Origin: Novosphingobium sp. ST904
Lineage (GTDB): Bacteria; Pseudomonadota; Alphaproteobacteria; Sphingomonadales; Sphingomonadaceae
Assembly (NCBI RefSeq): GCF_001298105.1
Contig: NZ_LGJH01000144.1
Coordinates: 25,508 to 89,507 of the forward strand
DNA length: 64,000 nt
Direction: 5' to 3'
The notes beneath the pieces were generated by a model, which was not told where the DNA came from, did no database searches, and saw only the letters and a list, made by a program, of their open reading frames with translations. Below are positions 43,914 to 52,992 of this stretch, one piece after another. Made by a program: the position numbers and the translations under genes. Each line of letters opens with the position of its first letter. Positions within the stretch are counted from its first letter, which is position 1.

Positions 43914-46478
43914 CTGCTCGGCGATAACGCCAAGCCGGAGACCGAGCGGCCCGATACCGCCGTGCCGCGCCTCGTCCACTGGCTGCCTTATCGCAGCTAT
44001 GATCCCAGGACGAAGATCTTCTACAACAGCGCCTCGCGCGGTTTCGTGCTCGAGGCCGCGCCGATGATCGGCGCCGACGAGCGTTCCGCAGATATCCTCA
44101 CGCAGTTCCTGTCGGAGGGTATCCCTTCGCCGGGATCGCTCCAGTTCCATGGCTGGATGAGCCCGCGCGTCGGCGCGCGCCTCTCGCAGTGGTATCTGCC
44201 GCGCTATCTGGCCGCCGGCGTCTACGAGCGCATGGCCAAACACCGCACCGAGTATTTGTTGGACGGCGTGTGGAACTCGTTGTCCTCGGCCGCGCCCTTC
44301 TGCCTGCGCGATCACCGGCTCGCGATCTCCTATGCGACGCCGGAATCGAGCCGGGTGACGAGCGAGGAGATCGTCTCGGTCATGGAAGGGCTGACCTCGG
44401 CGCTGGAATCGATCGGCGTCCATGCGCGGCCGATGGACCCGCAGGGGCTGATCGCCTGGATCGACGACATCACCTCGCCCACCACGGCGCCCGGTGACGA
44501 CACGATCACCTACAATCCCTTCGATTCCATCGCCGACCAGGCGGTGCGCCACGATATCGAGCTGCAGATCGATCCCGACCGGCTGCTGCTGCGTACCGAG
44601 CGCTTCCGCCCCACCGGCAAGACGCTCGACGATGCGCCGGAGATCGGCGAGATCTACCCCGACACCTTCGACGTGCGCTCCTTCTCGGTGCGTAACCTGC
44701 CCCAGCGCTGGGCGCCGTGGGACATGACCAAGCTCATCGGCGACATGTTCGCCGACAAACTGCGCATGCCCTGCCCGGTCTCGACCAATCTATGCCTCGA
44801 TTTTCCCGATGCGGAAGGCGAGGGCCTGCGCGCGAGCCGCAAGTTCATGCGCACGACCAGCCTGGCCGATTCCAAGTCGGCGCGCCTCTTGCCCCAGCTC
44901 AAGGACCAGTCGCGCGAATGGGAGTTCGTGAAGGAACAGCTGCGGCAGGGCCGCAAGCTGATCCAGGCGGTCTACTCGGTCACCACCTTCTCGCCCAAGG
45001 GCAAGGGCGATGCCAACGAGCGTATCCTCAAGTCCGTTTACCGGGCGGCGGGATGGGACCTGCTCGACGATCGCTATCTCCAGGTCCAGGGCCTGCTTGC
45101 CGCGATGCCGATGACGATGGCCAATGGCCTCGCCTTCGACTTCAGGAACATGAAGCGCTTCCGCTCGGTGCTGACGACGACGGCCGCCAGCCTCGCCCCG
45201 CTTCAGGGCGAATATCTGGGTGGCAACAACCCGCACATGATGCTGATCGGCAGGCGCGGCCAGCCCTTCTTCTGGTCGCCCTTCGAGAACACGGCGGGCA
45301 ACCACAATGTCGCGGTGTTCGGCAAGTCCGGCTCGGGCAAGTCGGTGGCGCTTCAGGAACTGTGCGCGGCGCTGTGCGGCGCGGGCGCGAAGGTCGTGGT
45401 GATCGACGACGGGCGCTCCTTCGAGCACTCGGCCAAGCTCCAGGGCGGGGCCTTCGTCGAGTTCACCATGGCCTCGGGTATGGGCATCAATCCCTTCTCG
45501 ATGATTGATCCCGAAGTCGCGGAGAGGGACGAGGATTACCTCGTTGACTGCTTCGCGATGCTCAAATCGATCGTCAGCCAGATGGCGCGCCACGTCGATA
45601 AACTGAACGATACCGAGCGCGGCCTCATTGACGGGGCCGTCAACCAGGTGTGGCAGGAAAAAGGAAATCGCGGATCGATCGATGATGTGATCGCGGCGCT
45701 GACCGCGACGGAAAATCCTCTCGGCATCGATCTTGGCATTGCCATGCGCCCGTTCTCCTCGGGCGGCACCTATGGTCGTTTCTTCGAGGGCGAGGTGTCG
45801 TTCGAACTCGAAGCCAACCTTACCGTCTTCGAGCTATCCGATTTGTCCTCGCGCGAAGAACTGCGCTCGGTGGTGCTGACCGCGATCATGTTCCTCTCGA
45901 CGCAGACGATGCGCCGCCTGGATCGTGCGATCCCCAAGGCCCTGCTCCTCGACGAGGCATGGCAGATGCTCAAGGGCGGCTCGATGGCCGACTTTATCGA
46001 AGCCTATGCGCGTACCTGCCGCAAGTATGGCGCCTCGCTGGTCACCGCGACGCAGAGCCTCAACGACTACTACAAGTCCGATGGGTCGAAGGCGGCGCTG
46101 GAGAACAGCGACTGGTTCATGATCCTCCAGCAGAAGGCCGAGACGATCGCGGACTTCAAGAAGCACGACCGCTTCGAGATGGACGATTACACCGATGCCC
46201 TGCTCCGCTCCCTGAAGCGCAACGGCACCGAATACTCCGATGTCATGATCAAGGGGCCGGACACGCTGGCGGTCGGCCGCCTCGTGCTCGATCCCTATTC
46301 CGCGACGGTGTTCTCCTCCTCGCCAAAGATCTTCGCGGCGATCCACGACCTGCTCGGCCAGGGGCTGACGATGGAAGAGGCGATCGAGCGCGTCGCCTAC
46401 CCGGACAACCCGGAGAAGTGGGGCACGAACGCGCCGCAGGCCATCCCTTCAGGCGGCATGGCCGTCGCAGCGGAGTGA
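43884..46478 (+). CDS. traC: TraC, VirB4-like conjugation ATPase
   Basis: The 864-aa protein is full length for F TraC. Walker A GKSGSGKS is at about residues 481-488 and Walker B ALLLDEAWQML near 690, with the typical ITSYARTCRKYG-like region (FIEAYARTCRKYGASLVTAT) following. The N-terminal half has the VirB4 domain. It drives pilus assembly at the inner membrane. ATG 43884 overlaps the stop of the remnant ORF before it, and GGGAGGGCAGCC provides the ribosome site. Confidence 0.93.
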   Translation: MSFLDKLMGSLLGDNAKPETERPDTAVPRLVHWLPYRSYDPRTKIFYNSASRGFVLEAAPMIGADERSADILTQFLSEGIPSPGSLQFHGWMSPRVGARLSQWYLPRYLAAGVYERMAKHRTEYLLDGVWNSLSSAAPFCLRDHRLAISYATPESSRVTSEEIVSVMEGLTSALESIGVHARPMDPQGLIAWIDDITSPTTAPGDDTITYNPFDSIADQAVRHDIELQIDPDRLLLRTERFRPTGKTLDDAPEIGEIYPDTFDVRSFSVRNLPQRWAPWDMTKLIGDMFADKLRMPCPVSTNLCLDFPDAEGEGLRASRKFMRTTSLADSKSARLLPQLKDQSREWEFVKEQLRQGRKLIQAVYSVTTFSPKGKGDANERILKSVYRAAGWDLLDDRYLQVQGLLAAMPMTMANGLAFDFRNMKRFRSVLTTTAASLAPLQGEYLGGNNPHMMLIGRRGQPFFWSPFENTAGNHNVAVFGKSGSGKSVALQELCAALCGAGAKVVVIDDGRSFEHSAKLQGGAFVEFTMASGMGINPFSMIDPEVAERDEDYLVDCFAMLKSIVSQMARHVDKLNDTERGLIDGAVNQVWQEKGNRGSIDDVIAALTATENPLGIDLGIAMRPFSSGGTYGRFFEGEVSFELEANLTVFELSDLSSREELRSVVLTAIMFLSTQTMRRLDRAIPKALLLDEAWQMLKGGSMADFIEAYARTCRKYGASLVTATQSLNDYYKSDGSKAALENSDWFMILQQKAETIADFKKHDRFEMDDYTDALLRSLKRNGTEYSDVMIKGPDTLAVGRLVLDPYSATVFSSSPKIFAAIHDLLGQGLTMEEAIERVAYPDNPEKWGTNAPQAIPSGGMAVAAE

Positions 46479-46486
46479 GGACACCC

Positions 46487-46849
46487 ATGGGCAGCATCAT
46501 CGCACAGCGTCGGGATGCGGCGGTTCGCCGTCAGGGGGGACGCGGGGACTTCGGATTTCTCCTCTACGCCCTGCTCCATACCGTGGGCTTCCTCGCGGTG
46601 ACTCTGCTCATGACCTGGGGCGCCTTCGTGCTCTTCTTCGTCGCGATCGGCGGCTTCAGCCTCGATGGCACGATGCACCAACTCGCCAACCTCGCGACCC
46701 GCTACGTCGCGGCCGAGCCCGCGCGCATCGCCGATTTCAAACTCCTGGTCGTAGCCCTGCACGTCGTGGTGGCGGGCCTTCTCATTGTCTTTCGTCGCCA
46801 CGCGATCGTGCCACGCGACGTCATCAGCGCAGGAGGCAAAAGCGCATGA
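46487..46849 (+). CDS. Small membrane protein in the tra operon, 120 aa
   Basis: GAGG precedes ATG 46487. Two hydrophobic segments are present: LLYALLHTVGFLAVTLLMTW extending to FVLFFVAIGGF, and LLVVALHVVVAGLLIVFRRH. It takes the place between traC and trbI and overlaps trbI by ATGA. Possible similarity to the small Trb membrane proteins of F cannot be settled by eye. Confidence 0.7.
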   Translation: MGSIIAQRRDAAVRRQGGRGDFGFLLYALLHTVGFLAVTLLMTWGAFVLFFVAIGGFSLDGTMHQLANLATRYVAAEPARIADFKLLVVALHVVVAGLLIVFRRHAIVPRDVISAGGKSA

Positions 46850-47520
46850 CCGATACGCCTGAGAGCCCCTCCTTCGAATTCATCGCCGATACGCCGCCCG
46901 CGGGTGAGGCCGCTGCCGCCCTCCCCAGGCGCCGGGCCCTTTTCGCGGGCTATACGGGGGGGCAGCTCCTTATCGGCGCCGCGCTGGTCGGCGGCCTCGT
47001 ATGGGGCATGTGGGTGACGCGCACGCTGACCGCCGCGCCGGAGCAGCACATCGTCAAGGCCAACCTCTCCGCGATCGTGGGCGACTATGTGCAGGCTCAG
47101 GCGCGCAGCGCCTCCTCGCCCGAGGACGTACAGGCCCAGATGCGCGCCTTCATGTCCTCGCTCGACGGCGAGCTGCAGCGCCGCAGCGACAGGGGCCAGG
47201 TCGTGCTGGTCGGCGAGGCGGTGCTCTCCAGGGGGGTACGGGACATCACCCCTGACGTGATGAAGGCGGTCTATGCCTCGGGCATCAAGCGCCCCGTACC
47301 CGCCAGCCCCGAGCAGATGAGCCAGATGCTCAAAGGCGCGATCGAGGCGCAGGCACAGGTGCCGCAGGGCCAGATGGCTCCGCAGGGTGCCGCCGCCATG
47401 CCGTCGGGCAATCCCATGGCCGCAGCGCCCGATGCATCCGCCTTCGGCCCGATGCCCGCTCCTGCGATGGGTGCGAGCGTATCCAGCTTCGGAGGCCCCG
47501 ATGGGCTTGGCGGCCAGTAA
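46846..47520 (+). CDS. trbI: TrbI, F-type transfer protein
   Basis: The 224-aa protein has a membrane helix at about residues 38-58 (GGQLLIGAALVGGLVWGMWV) and the TrbI signature GQVVLVGEAVLSRGVRDITP followed by DVMKAVYASGIK. The C-terminus is Pro/Met/Ala rich. TrbI in F influences pilus retraction. Its last 20 nt overlap the next gene. Confidence 0.85.
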   Translation: MTDTPESPSFEFIADTPPAGEAAAALPRRRALFAGYTGGQLLIGAALVGGLVWGMWVTRTLTAAPEQHIVKANLSAIVGDYVQAQARSASSPEDVQAQMRAFMSSLDGELQRRSDRGQVVLVGEAVLSRGVRDITPDVMKAVYASGIKRPVPASPEQMSQMLKGAIEAQAQVPQGQMAPQGAAAMPSGNPMAAAPDASAFGPMPAPAMGASVSSFGGPDGLGGQ

Positions 47521-48045
47521 CGCGGCCGAAGCCGCCTCGATGCGCTGGCGGCCGAACCGCCGGCGCTGGGCCGCGATCGGTCTGCTGGTGGTCGGCGGTC
47601 TCGCTTATCAGGCCATTACCGAATGGCGCGATACGCATGGGCTGCTGATCAACACGTCTGAATCGCTACCGAACTGGGCTTTCGTGATTCACAGGACGGC
47701 GACGCCTCAACGCGGGCAGTACGTGTTCTTCGTGCCGCCTGCCGATCCGCTGGTGATCCGCCATTTCGGGGCGAAAAAGCAGATGTTCGGCAAGATCGTC
47801 TACGGGATGCCCGGAGACACCGTCGCGCATCGCGGCGCAGAGGTACTGGTGGCGGGCCATGTGGTGGGTCGCATGAAGCCGCGCACGCGCTTTGGCGAGG
47901 CGCTGGCCGCAGGCCCTGTCGGCGTCATCCCCTCGGGCTGCTACTATGTGGGCACCCCGCACAAGGACGGCTTCGACAGCCGTTATGCCGCGATCGGTTA
48001 CGCCTGCGCGAAAAAGATCGTCGCGTCGGGGAGGCGATCCTGTGA
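47501..48045 (+). CDS. traF: TraF-type S26 signal peptidase, frameshifted near its end
   Basis: GGAGG lies 5 nt before ATG 47501. After a membrane helix (WAAIGLLVVGGLAYQAITEW) come NTSESLPNWAFVIHRTA, with the catalytic Ser in S-E-S-L-P-N, and FGKIVYGMPGDTVAHRGAEV with the catalytic Lys; the end PSGCYYVGTPHKDGFDSRYA is typical of conjugative pilin peptidases. In the given sequence the frame runs on into traW. One G restored in GGGG at 48027-48031 ends the protein as ASGEAIL, with its TGA overlapping the traW GTG (181 aa). Confidence 0.85.
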
Positions 48046-48725
48046 AGCGGGCGCTGGAAACCGCGGCGATGGTGGCCCTTTGCACCATGACGCTCTCCTC
48101 CACCGGCTCGGCCAGCGATCACGGCGTGCTCGGCCAGGCCTTCCCGATCATCGAGACCGATCTTCTGACCGTGATCGAGCAGCGCCTGCAGGGCCTCCAG
48201 GCCTCGGGCGACATCGACCGGATGAACACCGAGTTCGCAAGGCGCGTCGAGGCCAGGGTGCGCCGTCCGACGCCCGTGGGCGGGCTGACCCCGGCGACGC
48301 AAGCACGCGTCTGGGCCTTCGATCCCACGATCGTGATCGAGAAGGACATCCGCGACCAGAAGGGCAACACCATCGCCCGCGCGGGGCAAACGGTGAACCC
48401 GCTCGATTTCGTGGCGATGCACCAGGCCCTCGTCTTCGTCGACGGCGACGACAAGGCGCAGATGGAATGGGCGACCGCGCGCTATACCGATCTCAACGCC
48501 AAGATCATCCTCGTCGCGGGATCTCCGCTCGAGGAGATGACCGCGCGCAAGCGCCGCTTCTATTTCGACCAGGAAGGCCGCCTGAGCTCGCGCTTGGGCA
48601 TCCTGCATACGCCTGCCGTGGCCGAACAGGACGCCAAAGTGGTCAGGCTCACCGAGATCAAGGTGCCGCCCCTCAAGACTGCGGCCGCCGCGAAATCCCC
48701 TTCTCCCGCGAAGGAGGCAAGCTGA
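48042..48725 (+). CDS. traW: TraW, pilus assembly protein
   Basis: GTG 48042 overlaps the peptidase stop. A signal peptide (about 22 residues, ending STGSASD) leads to HGVLGQAFPIIETDLLTVIE, the family signature, then WAFDPTIVIEKDIRDQKGNT, LVFVDGDDKAQMEWATARY and RRFYFDQEGRLSSRLGILHT. TraW acts in the periplasm with TrbC and TraU. 227 aa. Confidence 0.92.
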   Translation: MKRALETAAMVALCTMTLSSTGSASDHGVLGQAFPIIETDLLTVIEQRLQGLQASGDIDRMNTEFARRVEARVRRPTPVGGLTPATQARVWAFDPTIVIEKDIRDQKGNTIARAGQTVNPLDFVAMHQALVFVDGDDKAQMEWATARYTDLNAKIILVAGSPLEEMTARKRRFYFDQEGRLSSRLGILHTPAVAEQDAKVVRLTEIKVPPLKTAAAAKSPSPAKEAS

Positions 48726-48997
48726 TGCCGCTGTGGCTCGACCTCCTGCGCACGCCCATGGCCGCGCCCGAGACGCCGCGTCTTCGCACCATGCGCCGCA
48801 CCTTCCAAGCGCTGTGCCTGCTGTGCGCGCTGGGCGTCGCGTTCATTTCCCCGCTGACAGCCTGGCTCGGTCGCATCGCCCCGATCGCAGTGGGTTCGCT
48901 GCTGCTGGCGAGCGCCGTGCACACCGCGCTCTACATGGTGCGCAAGAACCGGGCCGACAATGCGTACCTTGATGCCGCCACGGGAGACAGGTCATGA
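48725..48997 (+). CDS. Small membrane protein between traW and traU
   Basis: The 90-aa product starts MPLWLDLLRTPMAAPETPRL and has two hydrophobic segments, FQALCLLCALGVAFISPLTA and IAPIAVGSLLLASAVHTALY. Its ATG overlaps the traW stop by 1 nt, and its stop overlaps the traU start by 4 nt. No F counterpart is recognised. Confidence 0.65.
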   Translation: MPLWLDLLRTPMAAPETPRLRTMRRTFQALCLLCALGVAFISPLTAWLGRIAPIAVGSLLLASAVHTALYMVRKNRADNAYLDAATGDRS

Positions 48998-50013
48998 AAG
49001 CGCTGCGCCATCTGCTCATGGGCCTTGTCGCCCTCTTCGCCTTCGCGGCGATCACTCCGGCAGCGCAGGCGCAGACGGCGGCGCGCTGCACCGGCAAGTT
49101 CGTCAACCCGATCACCGATATCTGCTGGTCGTGCATGTTCCCGCTCTCGATCGGCGGTCTCTCGATCTGGCCGAGCACGCGCCCCGACACCGGCAACCCT
49201 TCGCTGCCGGTCTGCGCCTGCGGCAGCCCGATCCCGCGCATCGGCATCGCCTCGGGATTCTGGGAGCCGGTGCGCCTTGCCGACGTCTCGGTGAAGCCGT
49301 GGTGCTTCGTGAACCTTGGCGGCATGAAGATCGCGCCCGGCTTCAACATCGGCCAGGGCCAGTTCGAAGGCCCCTCGCAGATCGGCGGCAAGGCGCAGAA
49401 TACGTCCAAGTGGCACGTCCACTGGTACGTCTATCCGCTCCTCTACTGGATGGAGATCCTCATGGACTTCATCTGCTTCGAGCAGGCGAGCTTCGATATC
49501 GCCTACATGACGGAGATCGACCCGCTGTGGCAGGACAGCACGCTCACCACCCTCATCAATCCCGAGGCGGTGCTTTTCGCCAATCCGATCGCGCAGGCCG
49601 CCTGCGCGGGTGACTGCATCGCCTCGACCGCGCGCCTGCCGCTCGATGTGACCTTCTGGTGCGCGGGCTGCCAGGGGCCGATGTATCCGGTGAACGGCCA
49701 TGTCGGCGCCTCGATCGGCCACGTCCAGGCCTCGCGCCTCGCGCTCGCGCGCTTCGCCTTCAAGATGCACCGCGAGGGGCTCGCATGGGGGACGATGGGC
49801 TCGAAGGGCCTGTGCAACAAGTACATCATGCCGGTGCTCAAGAAGCAGCAGTACCGCGTGCAGATGGTCAATCCGATCCCGACGGTCAGCGGCAGGAACG
49901 CCTGCTCGCCGCTGGGCGCCTCCACCATGCCGCCCGACGCGGGCCGTGCCTTCCCCGTCCAGGGCGAGGACATGGGCTACCTCGTCTGGCGCAAACGCAA
50001 TTGTTGCGTTTGA
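48994..50013 (+). CDS. traU: TraU, Cys-rich mating protein
   Basis: The 339-aa protein has a signal peptide ending TPAAQAQT, then KFVNPITDICWSCMFPLSIG, the TraU signature, plus PVCACGSPIPRIGIASGFWE, WHVHWYVYPLLYWMEILMDF and many Cys. It forms disulfides in the periplasm and acts in DNA transfer. It ends RKRNCCV, where a perfect CAAACGCAA/TTGCGTTTG hairpin straddles the last codons. A group II intron follows at once, so the true end of the protein may have been altered by the insertion. Confidence 0.92.
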   Translation: MKALRHLLMGLVALFAFAAITPAAQAQTAARCTGKFVNPITDICWSCMFPLSIGGLSIWPSTRPDTGNPSLPVCACGSPIPRIGIASGFWEPVRLADVSVKPWCFVNLGGMKIAPGFNIGQGQFEGPSQIGGKAQNTSKWHVHWYVYPLLYWMEILMDFICFEQASFDIAYMTEIDPLWQDSTLTTLINPEAVLFANPIAQAACAGDCIASTARLPLDVTFWCAGCQGPMYPVNGHVGASIGHVQASRLALARFAFKMHREGLAWGTMGSKGLCNKYIMPVLKKQQYRVQMVNPIPTVSGRNACSPLGASTMPPDAGRAFPVQGEDMGYLVWRKRNCCV

Positions 50014-50635
50014 GCGCCGTGACGGCGCAGAAAGGAAATATGTATGTAAAACAACATCATATCCTTTCGATCGTCTTGCTGACGATTGACCGGTGGCTGC
50101 GATGCCACCCCACTCGGCGGAAGGAGCCGGGTCGGAAGGGGGTCTCCAAGGTTTTCCACGTTCCGGCGGACGGCCTCAAAGCAGAAGACCTTAACTGTAC
50201 CGGATGCGGCCCGTCAGCCGCAGGTCGGGCTACCACAGGGCCTATGGTGAGATAAAAGCGAATGACGTGTCTGAAGCCTCTTTATTTACAGTTGAACTCC
50301 CAATCACCTGACGGGGTGGGGAGATCGCGGTGCGAACCGGTTGGTTTGGCATACTGCCTTCTGGTGAATTCTCGCAGAGTATTCGTGTGCGGATCGTCCT
50401 TTCTTGTCCGCATGCCTGAACCGCAAGGGGTTAAGCGTCGCACCTACGGGTCCAAGGTTGATCGTCGGAACACGGGAACCATCATCGTCCGCCTGCTTCG
50501 GAGCAGGCTATCCGCGGAGACCGGGGACGGGCGCTGGTGGGGCGGAGCCTGCGTAGTAGTCCGAGGGCGGGAAAGCCGTCCACATGGCGAAGGCGGGCAG
50601 GAAGTCGGTGTGCTTTCATGACGGAGGAACTATCA

Positions 50636-52240
50636 GTGGACTCTGATAATCAAGCCCCTCAGGCATGGCTCCTCAGCGTTCAGCGAAAGCTATACCAGTG
50701 GAGTCGGGAAAACCTCGAGACACCATATCGTGATCTGTGGAATTGGGTAACCGATCCCCGCAATCTGTACATGGCCTGGAAGACGATTGCCGGCAATCGC
50801 GGCAAACGGACGCCGGGAGTCGACGGGGCGACCGTAGAGAAAATTGCTACCGGCAAAGGGGTCGGCCTTTTCCTTCACGAGCTCCGAGAAGAGCTCCGGT
50901 CGGGCGATTATCGTCCGTCTCCTGCACGAAGGAAGTGGATCCCCAAGCCCGGCAAACCGGGGAAGTTCCGACCCCTCGGTATCCCTACGGTCAAGGATCG
51001 CGTGGTGCAGTGCGCGATCAAACAAGTACTGGAGCCGATCTTCGAGGCCCGGTTCTGGCCTGTCTCATACGGGTTTCGGCCCGGACGAGGTAGTCAGGCC
51101 TGCCTCGAACATATCCGTGTGACCATCCAGTCGCGGGGCAAACCTGCTGCCGATGGCTACCGACATGATGCGCCGTATCAATGGGTCATCGAAGGTGACA
51201 TTGAGGCCTGTTTCGACAACATCGGCCATCACCCACTGATGGAACGCGTGCGCCACGGCGTCGCGGACCGCAAGGTGAACCGGCTGATCGTGCAGTTTCT
51301 CAAAGCCGGGGTACTGGAGGATGTCTCCTACAGTCCAACAGACACCGGCACACCGCAAGGTGGCGTACTTTCGCCGTTGCTGGCCAACATCGCGCTTGGC
51401 GTGATCGAGGAACGGTATCGACAATGGGTACGTCGCCCCGAAGACCCCCGGCTGAAATCCGATGGGATCAGGCTGGCGGCCATCAAGCGCGACAAGGACC
51501 GGAGGGCCGGTCGAACGGTCTTCTACCCTGTCCGCTATGCCGATGACTTCCTGATTTTCGTGTCAGGAACGGAAGCTGATGCTCTTGCCGAGAAGCAGGC
51601 GCTGGCCTCCTACCTGCACGAAACGATGGGTCTGACGCTCTCGCCTGAGAAGACGCGCATCACCGCGTTGACCAATGGCTGTCGGTTCTTGGGATGCCGA
51701 GTAAGGCTCAAGTGGGACAACCGGTTCGGGCTGCATGCCCGCATCGAAATCCCCCGCGAGCCGATAAACGGCTTCCGCATTCGGGTAAATCAACTGGCTC
51801 GTCGGCAGACGCTTCGGCGTTCGCTCACGGCCATGCTTCAGGAACTCAATCCATACCTTCGGGGGTGGTCCGCCTATTATCGCTACTGTGTAGGGTCCAA
51901 ACGCATCTTCGCCAGTCTCGACTGGCATGTGCGTCAACGTCTCTGGCTGTGGCTGCGGGCCAAGCACGCAGGTGTCCCCGGTAGGAAGATCGCATCGTGG
52001 CGCAGACCGAGTGTCGCCCATCCGGGCACCAAGGTCTGGGCTGAAGGCGGCACGGAGCAATTTTTGATGAGCTACGTGCCTGTCCGCAGATTCGATCTGA
52101 AATGGATGAGAAAACCCGAGTTCGCCAAGACTTCTGGAGAGCCGGATGCACAACGAAAGGTGCAAGTCCGGTTCGGAGAGCAGGCGTGGGAGACGGGCGG
52201 TGGAGACACCGCACCGCGCCCACGTCTGACTCTACTGTAG
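50636..52240 (+). CDS. ltrA: Group II intron reverse transcriptase/maturase
   Basis: 534 aa. RT blocks are clear: KTIAGNRGKRTPGVDGATVE, RKWIPKPGKPGKFRPLGIPT with KDRVVQCAIKQVLEPIFEA, YGFRPGRGSQACLEHI, VIEGDIEACFDNIGHHPLME, GTPQGGVLSPLLANI, the catalytic YADDFLIFVSG, and GFRIRVNQLARRQTLRRSL. The maturase X domain follows (ELNPYLRGWSAYYRYCVGSK). No HNH endonuclease motif is seen. GTG 50636 has GGAGG 8 nt upstream; ATG 50618 is the alternative. The reading frame runs through domains V and VI before stopping. Confidence 0.9.
   Translation: MDSDNQAPQAWLLSVQRKLYQWSRENLETPYRDLWNWVTDPRNLYMAWKTIAGNRGKRTPGVDGATVEKIATGKGVGLFLHELREELRSGDYRPSPARRKWIPKPGKPGKFRPLGIPTVKDRVVQCAIKQVLEPIFEARFWPVSYGFRPGRGSQACLEHIRVTIQSRGKPAADGYRHDAPYQWVIEGDIEACFDNIGHHPLMERVRHGVADRKVNRLIVQFLKAGVLEDVSYSPTDTGTPQGGVLSPLLANIALGVIEERYRQWVRRPEDPRLKSDGIRLAAIKRDKDRRAGRTVFYPVRYADDFLIFVSGTEADALAEKQALASYLHETMGLTLSPEKTRITALTNGCRFLGCRVRLKWDNRFGLHARIEIPREPINGFRIRVNQLARRQTLRRSLTAMLQELNPYLRGWSAYYRYCVGSKRIFASLDWHVRQRLWLWLRAKHAGVPGRKIASWRRPSVAHPGTKVWAEGGTEQFLMSYVPVRRFDLKWMRKPEFAKTSGEPDAQRKVQVRFGEQAWETGGGDTAPRPRLTLL
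52139..52174 (+). ncRNA. Group II intron domain V
   Basis: GAGCCGGATGCAC, a short loop, then GTGCAAGTCCGGTTC forms the 36-nt catalytic hairpin. The AGC catalytic triad is at the start and the 2-nt bulge is present. Confidence 0.85.
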
Positions 52241-52251
52241 GAGAATTATCC

Positions 52252-52962
52252 TTGCGACGCATAACTTTAGTCATTTCTGCGCTCGCCGGTGTGGGTGCGA
52301 TACAGGCCATCGCACAGAATGTCGATGGATTAGATATCGACGCGATCAGGAAGCGCGGCGCCGCCATGCAGGGCGATGCCGAGACACTCGCGGACCATGT
52401 GAAGAACCGCGGCGATGCCTTCCGCGAGGAAGCGCTGGCCGTGCAGCGCAGCGGCACGGAGAGTCTCACGAATCTCGCCAGGGCGGACCTGCCGATGAAC
52501 GGCACCGGCCCGGTGGACTTCGACGAGATCATCCAGGGCGCTTCGCAGAACGTGGCCGGCGCCAAGGGCGATGCGCCGCAGTTCATCGTTTTCGCCAGCC
52601 TGTCGATGCCGCCCCGGTCGCTGCGCCGGGTGCTCGCCGATACCGCGCGCGCGGGCGGAGTCGTGGTGTTCCGGGGTTTTCCGAATAATTCTGTGAAGGC
52701 GTTCACCGATGGCCTGCGCAAGGTGGTCACCGAAAAGGACCAGGTGGCCAATGTCGGCATCGATCCGCGCCTGTTCCGTGCCTTCAAGGTCGAGGCGGTG
52801 CCGACTTACGTCGCGGTGTCGTCCGAGTTCGACCTGTGCTCGGGTTTCCACTGCGAGACCCAGCTTCCGCCCTACGACCGCCTGACCGGCAATGTCTCGG
52901 TGAACTACGTGCTCGAGACCTTCGCCAACGGCCATGGTCCGGCGCCGGCGTGGCGAAGGTAG
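52252..52962 (+). CDS. trbC: TrbC, F-type pilus assembly protein
   Basis: TTG 52252 has GTAGGAG 9 nt upstream. A signal peptide (MRRITLVISALAGVGAIQAI AQN) leads to the mature part with the C-terminal thioredoxin-like TrbC domain: QFIVFASLSMPPRSLRRVLA, GGVVVFRGFPNNSVKAF, VGIDPRLFRAFKVEAVPTYV and a Cys pair DLCSGFHC. It works with TraW in the periplasm. 236 aa. Its start is only about 15 bp from the intron end. Confidence 0.9.
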   Translation: MRRITLVISALAGVGAIQAIAQNVDGLDIDAIRKRGAAMQGDAETLADHVKNRGDAFREEALAVQRSGTESLTNLARADLPMNGTGPVDFDEIIQGASQNVAGAKGDAPQFIVFASLSMPPRSLRRVLADTARAGGVVVFRGFPNNSVKAFTDGLRKVVTEKDQVANVGIDPRLFRAFKVEAVPTYVAVSSEFDLCSGFHCETQLPPYDRLTGNVSVNYVLETFANGHGPAPAWRR

Positions 52963-52992
52963 CGCTGCGCAACCTGGGCAAGGCCAGCTGAG

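Larger units (their letters stand above)
50014..52240 (+). mobile_element. Group II intron with reverse transcriptase, inserted between traU and trbC
   Basis: The element lies directly after traU and before the trbC ribosome site. A 600-nt structured leader (domains I-IV) precedes the RT gene. Domain V is at 52139-52174 and a domain VI-like stem (CGTGGG/CCCACG) at about 52185-52226. The intron ends near CTCTAC at 52226-52236. The 5' end is uncertain; no clear GTGYG is seen, and it may fall within the last traU codons. The hairpin at the traU end could be the target, since some group II introns insert next to stem-loops. It splices in the transcript orientation of the operon, so tra expression can continue. 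Confidence 0.85.

Noticed and set aside
47387..48997. 536-aa frame read as one protein
   Set aside because: It joins the S26 peptidase, a non-coding frame of traW and the next small gene; the peptidase ends by a frameshift and traW uses the other frame.
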